Below, in pieces: positions 33,996 to 43,875 of a DNA stretch of 64,000 nt. The notes under the pieces were generated by a model, which searched no databases, was not told where the DNA came from, and worked only from the letters and a program-made list of their open reading frames with translations. Source of the stretch: Tepidanaerobacter sp. GT38 (lineage in GTDB: Bacteria > Bacillota > Thermosediminibacteria > Thermosediminibacterales > Tepidanaerobacteraceae). The stretch lies in assembly GCF_021991635.1 (NCBI RefSeq), contig NZ_JAFFJA010000018.1:1-64000 (forward strand), read 5' to 3'. Made by a program: the position numbers and the translations under genes. Position 1 is the first letter of the stretch; each line of letters opens with the position of its first letter.

Positions 33996-36900
33996 ATGAC
34001 GAATATCACAGAGATAATTAATAAAAAGGATTTGGAGAAATTCAGCCAAGAAGAAATAAAAAAGCTATCAAAAGTCATATTGGAAACCAGCAAAGTATCA
34101 CTTAAGTCGAGGCAAATTGACGTTTACTTGTTATCACAACATGTACTGTCAGAGCAGATTTTAAGTAAACTAAAGGACATAATATCTTCTTATTTACCTG
34201 GGAATACTCGTATCTCAATTCAATGTGAAAACTTAGATGGTGAAGATAAAGGCCAAGGGCTTATAAAAAAAGCCTGGGATGGCCTTTTAAAATGTCTTTT
34301 TTCTCAGGTTCCAGCGTGCAGAATTTGGTTGCAAAACAGCTATTGGGAACTAAATGGACAACATTTAAACATTTTTGTGGACTCAAGCGGAAAAGAATTC
34401 CTGGAGAAACGCAAAAATCATTTGCTGATAGAAAATTATTTTAAAACCTTTGGTTGCACCTTTAAAGTCGTTTTCCAGGAAAAGCTCGAAGAAGAGCCTT
34501 ATGATATTTATGAAGAGGAGCGAGAAATTATCAAATCTATACTTGAAGAAAACGAACAAAAAAACATTGATACTGATACAAATAAATCTGATACAACCAT
34601 TATTATAGGAAAAACAATTTCCGAAAGCCCAGTTCCTATAGGACACAATATTCAAGAGACTAATGAGATAATTTATTCTGGCGAGGTCTTTCAAATTGAA
34701 AAGCGTGAATTAAAAAACAAAACAGTAATGCTCACTTTTGGTCTGACAGATTATACTGGTTCAATAGAAGTTAAAATTTTTCTTTCAGGAGAAAAAAAAT
34801 CGCTGGAAGACAAGATTAAAGAGGGTATGTGGCTAAAAGTTCGAGGGAAAATAGAGCTTAGTAAGTTTACTAATGAATACGAATTGATACCCTTTGACAT
34901 TAATATAGAGAAAAAACCTGATAGGTTGGATACAAGCACTGAGAAAAGGGTAGAATTACACTTACATACGCGCTACAGTTCAATGGATGCTCTTTGCTCA
35001 CCTTCTGATGTGCTAAATATGGCGAAAAAATGGGGCCACAAGGCTGTCGCATTTACTGATCACGGAGTGCTGCAAGCCTTTCCTGAAGTCTATCAAGTTT
35101 CCAGGAAAATAGGTATAAAGCCAATTTATGGTCTCGAAGCTTATATTTTTGATGATGAAAATCCCGTAATGATATCACCACCTGACATACCTATAGAAGA
35201 GGCAACATTTGTAGTTGTTGACATTGAGACAACAGGCCTTTGTTTTGATGCGGATGAGATTATAGAAATTGGCGCTGTAAAAATGGTCAATAACAAGATA
35301 GTGGATAGATTTAATACTTTTGTCAAACCAACTAAACCTGTACCTGCAAATATTATAAGTTTGACAGGCATAACTAATGATATGGTAAAATCGGCTCCGC
35401 CTATTGAAGAAGCCCTTGTATCGTTTATGGAGTTTTTAGGGGATGGTATATTTGTAGCTCACAATGCTCAATTCGATTCTGGATTTATTCGAAGGGAAGC
35501 GTTAAAGCAACAACTTCAATTTAACAATAAGGTTTTAGATACACTGGCCTTATCAAGGATAATTTTTTCCGAATTAAAAAATCACCGCTTAGATACTTTG
35601 GCTAAAAAACTAAATATAAAAATGGGCTCTCACCACAGGGCAGTTGATGATGCTAATACTGCTGCTCTTATTTTAAAGGAACTTTTAATCAGGGTTTGTG
35701 AATTAGGTATTGACAATCTTTCCAAGATAAATGAAGTATATAAGTTGCAAAAAGGTGCAAATTTAAGTTCCTATCATGCAACTGTTCTTGTAAAAGACGA
35801 TATAGGTATGAGAAATTTGTATAAACTAGTCTCTATTGCCCATTTAGATCACTTTTATCGGCATCCGAGAATACCTAAGTCTTTACTTAGCGCAAACCGA
35901 GAAGGGCTGCTAATTGGAAGTGGTTGCCAGGCGGGTGAGCTATTTCAAAGCTTACTTCACTACAGCAGTCAGGAACGGATTGATAATTTATTAGAGTTTT
36001 ACGATTTTTTGGAGATACAGCCCTTGCAAAACAATGCATTCCTAATAGATGATGAAAATGTAAGCGGATGGAAAAGGCTAAAGGAATTAAATCTAGAAAT
36101 ATATAATTTAGGTAAAAGGGTAAACAAACCTGTAGTCATGACAGGAGATGTGCATTTTGTAAACCCAGAGGATGAAATATACAGAAAAATACTTTTGAAT
36201 GCACAGGGTTTTAAAGATGCTGATAAAGAATCAAAACTGTATTTACGAACTACTGATGAAATGCTAAAAGAATGTCAGTACTTAGGTTCTGACATAGCAG
36301 AAGAAGTTGTTATAAAATACCCCAATATGATAGCTGATCAGATAAAAGAGGATATCAAGCCTTTTCCTGATGACTTGCATCCTCCGAAAATCCAGGGGGC
36401 CGAGCAGACAATTGTGGAAATGGCCTATAAAAAAGCTAAAGAGCTTTATGGTGACAATCTGCCAGATATTGTGGAGTCCAGACTAAAGCGTGAGTTAGAT
36501 GCTATAGTCAACAACGGCTTTGCTGTAATATACCTTATAGCTCACAAACTGGTAGCAAAGTCATTAGAAGATGGTTATTTAGTTGGCTCCAGAGGTTCAG
36601 TAGGTTCTTCGCTGGTTGCGACAATGTGTGGTATAACGGAGGTAAATCCCCTGCCAGCTCACTATTTATGCCGCAAATGCAAAACTTCAATATTTGAAAA
36701 AGATGTCGAAGATATTGTAGGGCCTGATTTACCGGATAAAAATTGTCCCAATTGTAACAGCCCTATGAGCAAAGAGGGGTTTAATATTCCTTTTGAAGTA
36801 TTCATGGGCTTTGAGGGGGATAAAGTTCCTGATATAGATTTAAATTTTTCTGGTGAATATCAGGCCACAGCTCACAAATATACGGAAGAGCTATTCGGAA

Positions 36901-38252
36901 AACATCATGTGTTTAGAGCAGGAACCATATCTACAGTAGCTGAAAAGACAGCAATTGGATTTGTTAAATCATATCTAGAGGAAAGAGGTCTACATGTACC
37001 TAATATTGAAGTAACTCGGCTTTCTAAAGGTATTACAGGGGTCAAAAGGACAACGGGACAACACCCCGGAGGTCTTATAGTAGTCCCCAAGGATAAAGAG
37101 GTATATGATTTTACGCCCATTCAACACCCTGCCGATGATAAAACCACAGGCGTAATCACTACGCATTTTGAGTACCACTCCATAGATAATCAATTGTTAA
37201 AGTTAGACTTGTTAGGTCACGACGATCCGACAGTAATCAAAATGCTGGAGGAAGAAACGGGTATAAATGCGAGAGAAATACCTTTAGACGATGCTAGGAC
37301 TATGGGAATATTCTCTTCCCTTGAACCTCTAGAATTAGATCCAGATGCTTTGGGAACTACAGTTGGAACATTGGGAGTGCCCGAGTTTGGAACAAGATTT
37401 GTAAGGCAAATGTTAGAGGATACGCGGCCTACCACGTTTTCACAGCTGGTTAGAATAAGCGGTTTATCTCACGGCACTGATGTATGGTTAAACAATGCGC
37501 AGGATTTAATAAAGAACAATATTGCCACTTTGTCAGAAGTTATTGCAACTAGAGATGACATAATGATATATCTAATAGAAAAGGGAATAAATCATAAAAC
37601 TGCATTTAGCATAATGGAAGACGTAAGAAAAGGAAAAGGTCTTAAGCCCGAATATGAAAAACTGCTTAGTGAAAATAATAATATTGACTCATGGTTTATC
37701 GAATCCTGCAAGAAGATAAAATACCTCTTTCCAAAAGCACACGCAGTAGCTTATGTGGTGATGGCATTTCGAATTGCATATTTTAAAGTACATTATCCGG
37801 AAGCTTTTTATGCTACTTATTTTACTGTGAGAGCAGATGATTTTGATGCCGAGTTAATTTTACAGGGGCCCAAAGTAATAAAAGAAGCCATAAGTGAATT
37901 TGAAAAAAAAGACAAGGAAGCTTCTGTTAAAGAAAAAAACCTTCTAACTATATTAGAAGTAGCAAATGAAATGTACTTGAGGGGTATTCAATTTGTGCCT
38001 ATTGATTTATATAAATCAGATGTAAAAAGGTTTAAATTAACACGTGATGGCATTTTACCACCTATATCATCATTACAAGGTCTAGGAATTACAGCTGCTC
38101 AAAATATAATAAGCGAGAGAAATAAAGGTAGATTTACTTCAATTGAAGATTTAAAGCGCAGAACCAAGATTACAAAAAATGTGGTTCAAATATTAAAGCA
38201 AAACGGCATATTAAATGACCTTCAAGAAACCGATCAAATAAGTCTTTTTTAG
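33996..38252 (+). CDS. polC: DNA polymerase III alpha subunit, Gram-positive type (PolC)
   Basis: The replicative polymerase of Firmicutes, with built-in proofreading. Order: N-terminal domain, OB fold (about 215-310), PHP domain start VELHLHTRYSSMDALCSP with FTDHGVLQAF, an inserted DnaQ exonuclease (VVDIETTGL, HNAQFDSGFI, HHRAVDDANTAA; about 410-575), the PHP remainder, then palm and fingers. A zinc module carries CRKCKTS and CPNCNS, and the catalytic aspartates are in VPDIDLNFSGEYQ. 1418 residues is full length. It ends DQISLF, a possible sliding-clamp-binding tail. Confidence 0.97.
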   Translation: MTNITEIINKKDLEKFSQEEIKKLSKVILETSKVSLKSRQIDVYLLSQHVLSEQILSKLKDIISSYLPGNTRISIQCENLDGEDKGQGLIKKAWDGLLKCLFSQVPACRIWLQNSYWELNGQHLNIFVDSSGKEFLEKRKNHLLIENYFKTFGCTFKVVFQEKLEEEPYDIYEEEREIIKSILEENEQKNIDTDTNKSDTTIIIGKTISESPVPIGHNIQETNEIIYSGEVFQIEKRELKNKTVMLTFGLTDYTGSIEVKIFLSGEKKSLEDKIKEGMWLKVRGKIELSKFTNEYELIPFDINIEKKPDRLDTSTEKRVELHLHTRYSSMDALCSPSDVLNMAKKWGHKAVAFTDHGVLQAFPEVYQVSRKIGIKPIYGLEAYIFDDENPVMISPPDIPIEEATFVVVDIETTGLCFDADEIIEIGAVKMVNNKIVDRFNTFVKPTKPVPANIISLTGITNDMVKSAPPIEEALVSFMEFLGDGIFVAHNAQFDSGFIRREALKQQLQFNNKVLDTLALSRIIFSELKNHRLDTLAKKLNIKMGSHHRAVDDANTAALILKELLIRVCELGIDNLSKINEVYKLQKGANLSSYHATVLVKDDIGMRNLYKLVSIAHLDHFYRHPRIPKSLLSANREGLLIGSGCQAGELFQSLLHYSSQERIDNLLEFYDFLEIQPLQNNAFLIDDENVSGWKRLKELNLEIYNLGKRVNKPVVMTGDVHFVNPEDEIYRKILLNAQGFKDADKESKLYLRTTDEMLKECQYLGSDIAEEVVIKYPNMIADQIKEDIKPFPDDLHPPKIQGAEQTIVEMAYKKAKELYGDNLPDIVESRLKRELDAIVNNGFAVIYLIAHKLVAKSLEDGYLVGSRGSVGSSLVATMCGITEVNPLPAHYLCRKCKTSIFEKDVEDIVGPDLPDKNCPNCNSPMSKEGFNIPFEVFMGFEGDKVPDIDLNFSGEYQATAHKYTEELFGKHHVFRAGTISTVAEKTAIGFVKSYLEERGLHVPNIEVTRLSKGITGVKRTTGQHPGGLIVVPKDKEVYDFTPIQHPADDKTTGVITTHFEYHSIDNQLLKLDLLGHDDPTVIKMLEEETGINAREIPLDDARTMGIFSSLEPLELDPDALGTTVGTLGVPEFGTRFVRQMLEDTRPTTFSQLVRISGLSHGTDVWLNNAQDLIKNNIATLSEVIATRDDIMIYLIEKGINHKTAFSIMEDVRKGKGLKPEYEKLLSENNNIDSWFIESCKKIKYLFPKAHAVAYVVMAFRIAYFKVHYPEAFYATYFTVRADDFDAELILQGPKVIKEAISEFEKKDKEASVKEKNLLTILEVANEMYLRGIQFVPIDLYKSDVKRFKLTRDGILPPISSLQGLGITAAQNIISERNKGRFTSIEDLKRRTKITKNVVQILKQNGILNDLQETDQISLF

Positions 38253-38281
38253 TTGCAATCAATATATGGCTATGCTATAAT
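38253..38281 (+). promoter_or_regulatory. Promoter of the rimP-nusA-infB operon
   Basis: TTGCAA (38253-38258) and TATAAT (38276-38281) are separated by exactly 17 bases, starting directly after the polC stop. Transcription would start near 38288, giving a leader of about 105 bases that contains the hairpin at 38321. Confidence 0.8.
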
Positions 38282-38320
38282 TTAATGTAATAGTAGATAT
38301 TTGTGGGGCTTGACAGATAT

Positions 38321-38345
38321 AGAGTGGGAAATTCCCACTCTTTAA
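38321..38345 (+). promoter_or_regulatory. Leader hairpin before rimP
   Basis: AGAGTGGGA (38321-38329) pairs with TCCCACTCT (38333-38341) around an AAT loop; TTAATATTA follows. The hairpin lies downstream of the operon promoter, so it would be transcribed in the leader. It could act as an attenuator or a leaky terminator, perhaps read through by the NusA made from this operon. That control is inference. Confidence 0.65.
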
Positions 38346-38392
38346 TATTATGATGTATTTGAAATTATGCTTTCTGTGGGAGTGATAAGCAA

Positions 38393-38866
38393 GTGTCAAA
38401 AAAAGACCTTTTGGCCAACTTATGGGATATAGGTGAGAAAGTAGTGAAGTCAAAAGGATTCGAATTGGTTGATGTGGAATTTGTAAAAGAAATGGGCAAT
38501 CATTATTTAAGGTATTACATTGACAAACCAGGCGGGATAACCCTAGACGATTGTCAACTGGTAAGTATGGAAATTGAGAAAATCTTAGATGAAACAGATC
38601 CAATACCTCATAGTTATATTTTGGAAGTATCTTCACCTGGAATTGAGAGGCCCCTTAAACATGACAAGGATTTTTTACGATTTATCGGCTCTCTTGTAGA
38701 AATTAAAACCTTTGAAAAAATAGAAGGCAAAAAGGTTTTTACCGGAACCTTAGAAGATTATTCGGACGGTGTTGTTACAATAAATGATGGCCAGAGTTAT
38801 TCAATTCCCAGAGAGAAGATATCATCTGCAAAGTTAAAATATAAATGGGACGGGGAGCAAAGATGA
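38393..38866 (+). CDS. rimP: Ribosome maturation factor RimP
   Basis: RimP is needed for late 30S assembly. The 157-residue protein has the N-terminal domain with GFELVDVEFVKEMGNHYLRYYIDKPGGITLDDC and the signature EVSSPGIERPLKHDKDF. A C-terminal Sm-like barrel follows. The start is GTG with GGGAGTGA upstream. The stop overlaps nusA by 4 bases (ATGA). Confidence 0.95.
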   Translation: MSKKDLLANLWDIGEKVVKSKGFELVDVEFVKEMGNHYLRYYIDKPGGITLDDCQLVSMEIEKILDETDPIPHSYILEVSSPGIERPLKHDKDFLRFIGSLVEIKTFEKIEGKKVFTGTLEDYSDGVVTINDGQSYSIPREKISSAKLKYKWDGEQR

Positions 38867-39939
38867 ATATTGAATTAGTTGAAGCCTTAACACAATTAGA
38901 AAAAGAGAAAGGTATTTCAAAAGAAATTTTGTTAGAAGCTCTAGAAGCATCATTAATATCAGCCTATAAAAAGAATTACGGTTCTTCTCAAAATGTATCT
39001 GTAAATATAGATAGGGATACAGGTGAAGTAAAGGTATTTTCCAAAAAAGTAGTTACAGATGAAGTGAAAGACTCACTTCTAGAGATTGATATTAATGAGG
39101 CATCTAAAATAAATCCAACTGCTAAAATTGGCGATATTGTCACTATTGAAGTTACTCCAAAAAAATTTGGCAGAATAGCTGCTCAAACAGCAAAACAAGT
39201 TGTAATGCAGCGAATAAGAGAGGCAGAACGAAATTTAATATATGAAGAGTTTTCTGGCAGAGAGACTGATATTGTAACTGGTATAGTTCAGAGGTTTGAC
39301 AAAAAAAATGTTATAATTGATTTAGGCAGGACTGAAGTTATTCTTCCGGTCAGTGAACAAATTCCGTCAGAAGAATATGTTCAAGGAGCTAGAATAAAAG
39401 TATATATTCTCGAAGTCAAAAAAACAACCAAAGGTCCGCAGATAACCGTATCGCGTTCACATCCGGGCCTTGTTAAAAGGCTGTTTGAGCTGGAAGTGCC
39501 GGAAATTTATGAAGGTCTTGTGGAGATTAAGGGAATTTCAAGAGAAGCAGGTTCCAGAACAAAAATTGCAGTACATTCCAATGATGAAAATATAGACCCG
39601 GTAGGTGCTTGTGTGGGACCAAAGGGGTCCAGAGTACAAGCTATTGTCGATGAACTGCATGGAGAGAAAATTGATATAATAAAATGGGATAAAAATCCAG
39701 CTGAGTTTATCTCAAATTCGTTAAGTCCGGCCAAAGTATTAAATGTTACTTTGGAAGAGGATACTAAGATAGCAAGAGTAACTGTATCAGAACAGCAGTT
39801 GTCACTGGCGATAGGGAAAGAAGGTCAAAATGCTAGACTTGCTGCTAGATTAACCGGATGGAAGATTGATATAAAAAGTCAAAAACAGAGCGATTCTGAT
39901 TTTGATGAGGATGCGAGAGGGGATGAAAGTGCGACGTAA
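38863..39939 (+). CDS. nusA: Transcription termination/antitermination factor NusA
   Basis: NusA binds RNA polymerase and affects pausing, termination and antitermination. The N-terminal domain (ELVEALTQLEKEKGISKEILLEALEASLISAYKKNYG) is followed by S1 (about 135-200) and two KH domains, with CVGPKGSRVQAIVDELHGEKID and SLAIGKEGQNARLAARLTGWKIDI. ATG 38863 is coupled to the rimP stop. 358 residues lack the acidic repeats of E. coli NusA, the Firmicutes norm. Confidence 0.97.
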   Translation: MNIELVEALTQLEKEKGISKEILLEALEASLISAYKKNYGSSQNVSVNIDRDTGEVKVFSKKVVTDEVKDSLLEIDINEASKINPTAKIGDIVTIEVTPKKFGRIAAQTAKQVVMQRIREAERNLIYEEFSGRETDIVTGIVQRFDKKNVIIDLGRTEVILPVSEQIPSEEYVQGARIKVYILEVKKTTKGPQITVSRSHPGLVKRLFELEVPEIYEGLVEIKGISREAGSRTKIAVHSNDENIDPVGACVGPKGSRVQAIVDELHGEKIDIIKWDKNPAEFISNSLSPAKVLNVTLEEDTKIARVTVSEQQLSLAIGKEGQNARLAARLTGWKIDIKSQKQSDSDFDEDARGDESAT

Positions 39940-40195
39940 AAAAATACCCATGCGCATGTGCATTGGTTGTAAAGAAATGAAACCCAAAAAGGAATTGACC
40001 AGGATAGTTCGTACTACTGAAGGAAACATTGTAATAGATCCGACTGGAAAAAAATCTGGCAGAGGAGCATATATTTGCAAGAACGAGCAGTGCATCAAAA
40101 CATCAATTAATGAAAACAGACTTTCAAAAGCCTTGGATTTTCAAGTGACAAAGGAAATGGCTCAAAAGCTACAAGAGGAGTTATTAAATTTATGA
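39929..40195 (+). CDS. ylxR: YlxR (RnpM) family RNA-binding protein
   Basis: A small basic protein of the nusA-infB operon. The family signature is MRMCIGCKEMKPKKELTRIVR with GRGAYICKNEQC near the C-terminus. YlxR of B. subtilis is reported as a nucleoid-associated regulator and modulator of RNase P. GAGAGGGG lies 7 bases before GTG 39929, chosen here; ATG 39923 is an alternative start. It overlaps both the nusA end and ylxQ (ATGA). Confidence 0.92.
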   Translation: MRRKKIPMRMCIGCKEMKPKKELTRIVRTTEGNIVIDPTGKKSGRGAYICKNEQCIKTSINENRLSKALDFQVTKEMAQKLQEELLNL

Positions 40196-40536
40196 AATCT
40201 AATGATGTCCTTTGTTTGTTAGGCATTAGTCAGAGGGCCGGAAAGTTAATTTCAGGCCAAGACAGTGTCGAAAGGGCAGCTATGGCCAAAAAAGTTTTTC
40301 TGATTATCGTTTCTAATGATGCGTCACAAAACACTAAGAAAAAAATGGAAAGTCTGAGTATCAAAACAAATATTCCTATATATTACTGGGCCCAATCTGA
40401 CGAATTGGGCAAAGCTATAGGTAAGGAGCAAAGAAAGGTTATTGGAATAACTGATAAAGGCATTGCAAAAAAAATTCAAAGATGCATTAATCTTTTAACG
40501 GGGGTGGGGGATATTGACGAGACTACGCGTGTATGA
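40192..40536 (+). CDS. ylxQ: YlxQ, L7Ae-family ribosomal protein
   Basis: A 114-residue L7Ae/L30e-fold protein that binds kink-turn RNA. The typical pattern is [21 protein letters not shown], then [13 protein letters not shown] and [24 protein letters not shown]. subtilis YlxQ binds kink-turns in vitro. The start overlaps ylxR by 4 bases, and the end overlaps infB by 23. Confidence 0.92.
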   Translation: MKSNDVLCLLGISQRAGKLISGQDSVERAAMAKKVFLIIVSNDASQNTKKKMESLSIKTNIPIYYWAQSDELGKAIGKEQRKVIGITDKGIAKKIQRCINLLTGVGDIDETTRV

Positions 40537-42511
40537 ATTAGCTAAGCAAGCAGGAATATCAAGTAAAAAACTTATTTCTATTTTGGACGATTTGGATATC
40601 AAAATAAAAAATCACATGAGTACCATTGATGATGACACTGCAAAACTTGTCATGGACCTTATTGAGGAAGAAACTGGCAAGAGCAAAAAGAAACGCGAGA
40701 AAGTTCATGAAAAAGAAAAGGAAAAAATCGAAAAGAAGCCCGAAAAAACTATAGAGAAACAACAAAAGACAATAACGCTTCCTGACAAAATTAGTGTCAG
40801 GGATCTGGGTAATTATATGGAAATTGAGCCTGTCCGAATAATTAAAAAACTTATCGATTATGGTCTAATGGTCAATATTAATGCAGAAATTGATTTTGAA
40901 TTGGCGAAAAAAATCGCTGGCGAATTTGGATTTGAGGTACTGAAAGAAAAAACTGATGATCAAAAGAATGTATTAATTGAAGAAGAGAATGATAATCCAG
41001 AAGACATGAAGTCCCGTCCCCCGGTAGTTACAGTAATGGGTCACGTAGATCACGGCAAGACTTCTTTGCTTGATGCTATAAGGAAAACCAATATTACTAC
41101 ACGAGAAGCCGGTGGGATAACTCAACATATAGGTGCGTCTGAAGTTGAAATTAACGGAAAGAAAATTGTATTTTTAGATACACCAGGTCATGAGGCTTTT
41201 ACTACATTGCGCGCTAGAGGTGCAAAAGTAACTGATATAGCCATATTAGTGGTAGCGGCAGATGATGGTGTAATGCCTCAGACTGTAGAAGCTTTAAACC
41301 ACGCTAAAGCAGCAGGAGTTCCAATAATTGTAGCGGTAAACAAAATTGACAAACCTACAGCTAACCCTGAACGAGTAAAACAGCAATTGGCGGAGTATGA
41401 TTTGATCCCTGAGGAATGGGGCGGAGATACAATTTTTGTCAATGTGTCAGCAAAAACAGGGGCTGGAATAGATCAACTTTTAGAAATGATTATTTTAGTT
41501 GCTGAAATGGCTGAATTAAAGGCAAACTATAATTGTAAAGCCAGCGGTGTTATTATAGAAGCAAAGCTGGACAAGGGCCGCGGTCCTGTTGCTACTGTTT
41601 TAGTTCAGCGTGGAACTTTAAAAGTTGGCGATGATATAGTTGCTGGTGTTGCTTATGGGAGAGTAAGGGCACTTTTTAACTCTCGTGGAAAAAAGATAAA
41701 AGAAGCAGGGCCTTCTATTCCAGTAGAAGTAATCGGTTTGTCTGAAGTACCTATTGCAGGTGATATATTAAGGGCAGTTTCGAGTGAAAGAGAAGCTAAA
41801 GCTATTGCGGAAGAGCAAATAAATCGACAAAAAGAAGCTGAATTTGCAACGCCTAAGAAAATATCGTTAAATCAACTATATGAAAAACTTCAAAAAGGAG
41901 AGATGAAGGAGCTAAATGTAATTATAAAAGCAGATGTTCAGGGTTCTGTTGAAGCGCTCAAACAATCATTAGAAAAATGCTCTACCAATGAAATTGAGGT
42001 AAGGATAATTCATGGTGGTGTTGGTGCAATTTCTGAAAGTGATGTAATGCTTGCTTCAGCTTCAAATGCCATAATCGTCGGCTTTAATGTCAGACCAGAT
42101 TCCAATGCAAAAAAATTAGCTGAAAAAGAGCAAATAGATATTAGAACATACAGGGTAATTTACGAGGTTGTAGATGACGTAAAATCAGCTATAATAGGAA
42201 TGCTTGAGCCAGAGTATGAAGAAGTGGTTCTAGGCCGAGCTGAAGTAAGAGCCCTGTTTAAAGTTCCTAATGTTGGTGTTGTAGCTGGATGTTTTGTAAC
42301 GGAAGGTAAAATAACCAGAAATTCTAATATTCGCGTAATACGTCAAGGCATTGTTGTTTATGAAGGAAGAATATCTTCCTTGAAACGCTTTAAAGATGAT
42401 GTTAAAGAAGTTATGAGCGGGTATGAATGCGGTATTGGAATTGAAAAATTCAACGATATAAAGGAACAGGATGTGTTGGAAGCCTTCATAAATCAACCAG
42501 TTCAAAGGTAA
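40514..42511 (+). CDS. infB: Translation initiation factor IF-2
   Basis: IF-2 brings initiator tRNA to the 30S subunit. It has an N-terminal IF2_N repeat ([21 protein letters not shown]), a short Lys/Glu-rich linker (about residues 57-90), a second IF2_N repeat, and the GTPase domain: G1 [15 protein letters not shown]3 DTPGHEAF, G4 NKID. The C-terminal beta barrels and tRNA-binding domain follow. 665 residues is short for the family because the linker is reduced. The TTG start lies inside ylxQ behind GGGGTGGGGG. Confidence 0.97.
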   Translation: MTRLRVYELAKQAGISSKKLISILDDLDIKIKNHMSTIDDDTAKLVMDLIEEETGKSKKKREKVHEKEKEKIEKKPEKTIEKQQKTITLPDKISVRDLGNYMEIEPVRIIKKLIDYGLMVNINAEIDFELAKKIAGEFGFEVLKEKTDDQKNVLIEEENDNPEDMKSRPPVVTVMGHVDHGKTSLLDAIRKTNITTREAGGITQHIGASEVEINGKKIVFLDTPGHEAFTTLRARGAKVTDIAILVVAADDGVMPQTVEALNHAKAAGVPIIVAVNKIDKPTANPERVKQQLAEYDLIPEEWGGDTIFVNVSAKTGAGIDQLLEMIILVAEMAELKANYNCKASGVIIEAKLDKGRGPVATVLVQRGTLKVGDDIVAGVAYGRVRALFNSRGKKIKEAGPSIPVEVIGLSEVPIAGDILRAVSSEREAKAIAEEQINRQKEAEFATPKKISLNQLYEKLQKGEMKELNVIIKADVQGSVEALKQSLEKCSTNEIEVRIIHGGVGAISESDVMLASASNAIIVGFNVRPDSNAKKLAEKEQIDIRTYRVIYEVVDDVKSAIIGMLEPEYEEVVLGRAEVRALFKVPNVGVVAGCFVTEGKITRNSNIRVIRQGIVVYEGRISSLKRFKDDVKEVMSGYECGIGIEKFNDIKEQDVLEAFINQPVQR

Positions 42512-42533
42512 TCTTGTCTTGAGGTGAGTACAA

Positions 42534-42899
42534 GTGGAGTTTTCTAGAAATGAAAGAGTTGCTGAAGAAATAAAGAGAGTTGCCAGCGAAATAATCAACA
42601 ATGATTTAAAAGACCCGCGCATTGAAGGCTTAGTAACTGTTACTAAAGTTGACGTTACAAAAGATCTTCGCCATGCCACAATATTTATAAATTTCTATGG
42701 CGACAAAGCAAAAAAAGAGACTACCTATAAAGTTATACAAAATGCTAAAGGTTTCATAAGGTACGAACTAGCAAATAGACTTAGAATCAAATTTATCCCA
42801 GAAATATCATTTAAATTAGATGATTCTATTGAGTATGGCATCCGCATAAATAAGCTTTTAGAGGAACTTAAGCTGAATCAGGAAGAAGAAGGTTATTAA
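42534..42899 (+). CDS. rbfA: Ribosome-binding factor A
   Basis: RbfA assists 16S rRNA 5'-end maturation in the 30S subunit. It has the KH-like fold with NERVAEEIKRVASEIINNDLKDPRI, then VTVTKVDVTKDLRHATIFINFYG and IPEISFKLDDSIEYGIRI. 121 residues is normal. The start is GTG with TGAGGTGAG upstream. One base separates it from nrnA. Confidence 0.96.
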   Translation: MEFSRNERVAEEIKRVASEIINNDLKDPRIEGLVTVTKVDVTKDLRHATIFINFYGDKAKKETTYKVIQNAKGFIRYELANRLRIKFIPEISFKLDDSIEYGIRINKLLEELKLNQEEEGY

Positions 42900-42900
42900 T

Positions 42901-43875
42901 ATGGATATTGCCGCTTTTTATGAATTGGTAGAAAAAAATCATAGCTTTATGATTGCTTCACATGTAGCTCCAGATGGGGATAGTATTGGTTCGGTCCTTG
43001 CACTGACTTTGGCACTGCTTAAACTTGGTAAAAAGGCAGTCCCGGTAATCAATGATAATATACCAAAAAAATACAGATTCTTGCCTGGAAGCAACTTCAT
43101 TATCAAAGAAACTTCGGAAAAATATGATGTGCTTATAGCTCTAGATTGCGGAGATATTGAGAGATTGGGCTTTAATAGGCCACTAAAGGAATACGGTACA
43201 ATAGTTGTCAACATTGACCATCATAAAAGCAACATTTATTTTGGCGATTTGAATTTAGTGGATAGCAGTGCATCTTCTGTAGGAGAGATAATATATCGAT
43301 TATTAGATGGCAAAGTAGAAATTGATTTTGACATTGCGCTTAATATTTTTACGTCTATAATTACAGATACTGGTTCCATAAGATATTCTAATACAACACC
43401 TGCATCTTTAAAGATTTTGGCTAAACTAGTGGACAAAGGTGTAAGGCCAGATTATGTTAGTCGCCAAGTGTTTGAAAGACGGAGTCTGGCCTCTATATTA
43501 CTGCTAAAATCTGTTTTAAATACTCTCGAGTTTTCAGCTGATGGCAAAATTGCCAGCCTTTTCATTACTAAAGATATGCTGAAAGCTGCAGATGCTGATG
43601 AGGAAGACGCTGATGGGATAATCAATTACGCCCGTGAAATAGAAGGTGTTGAAGTAGCTGTACTTTTCAAAGAATATGAAGATGGGCTGACTAAAGTAGG
43701 TTTTAGGTCAAATGAATGGGTAGATGTCAGCATGCTGGCAGCCGAGTTTAACGGCGGCGGTCATCCGAGGGCTGCTGGATGCCAGATCAAACTTCCACTG
43801 GAAGAAACCAAGGAGATTGTTTTAAATGCAGTGAAACTTGCTATTTTGGAGGATACTGGTGAAAGGTGTAATTAA
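42901..43875 (+). CDS. nrnA: Bifunctional oligoribonuclease/PAP phosphatase NrnA
   Basis: A DHH-DHHA1 phosphoesterase that degrades nanoRNA and dephosphorylates pAp. The metal motifs are SHVAPDGDSIGS, DCGD and NIDHHKSN (DHH), and the DHHA1 domain ends GGGHPRAAGCQIKLP. 324 residues fits. It is located between rbfA and truB as in most Firmicutes and overlaps the truB start by 17 bases. Confidence 0.95.
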   Translation: MDIAAFYELVEKNHSFMIASHVAPDGDSIGSVLALTLALLKLGKKAVPVINDNIPKKYRFLPGSNFIIKETSEKYDVLIALDCGDIERLGFNRPLKEYGTIVVNIDHHKSNIYFGDLNLVDSSASSVGEIIYRLLDGKVEIDFDIALNIFTSIITDTGSIRYSNTTPASLKILAKLVDKGVRPDYVSRQVFERRSLASILLLKSVLNTLEFSADGKIASLFITKDMLKAADADEEDADGIINYAREIEGVEVAVLFKEYEDGLTKVGFRSNEWVDVSMLAAEFNGGGHPRAAGCQIKLPLEETKEIVLNAVKLAILEDTGERCN

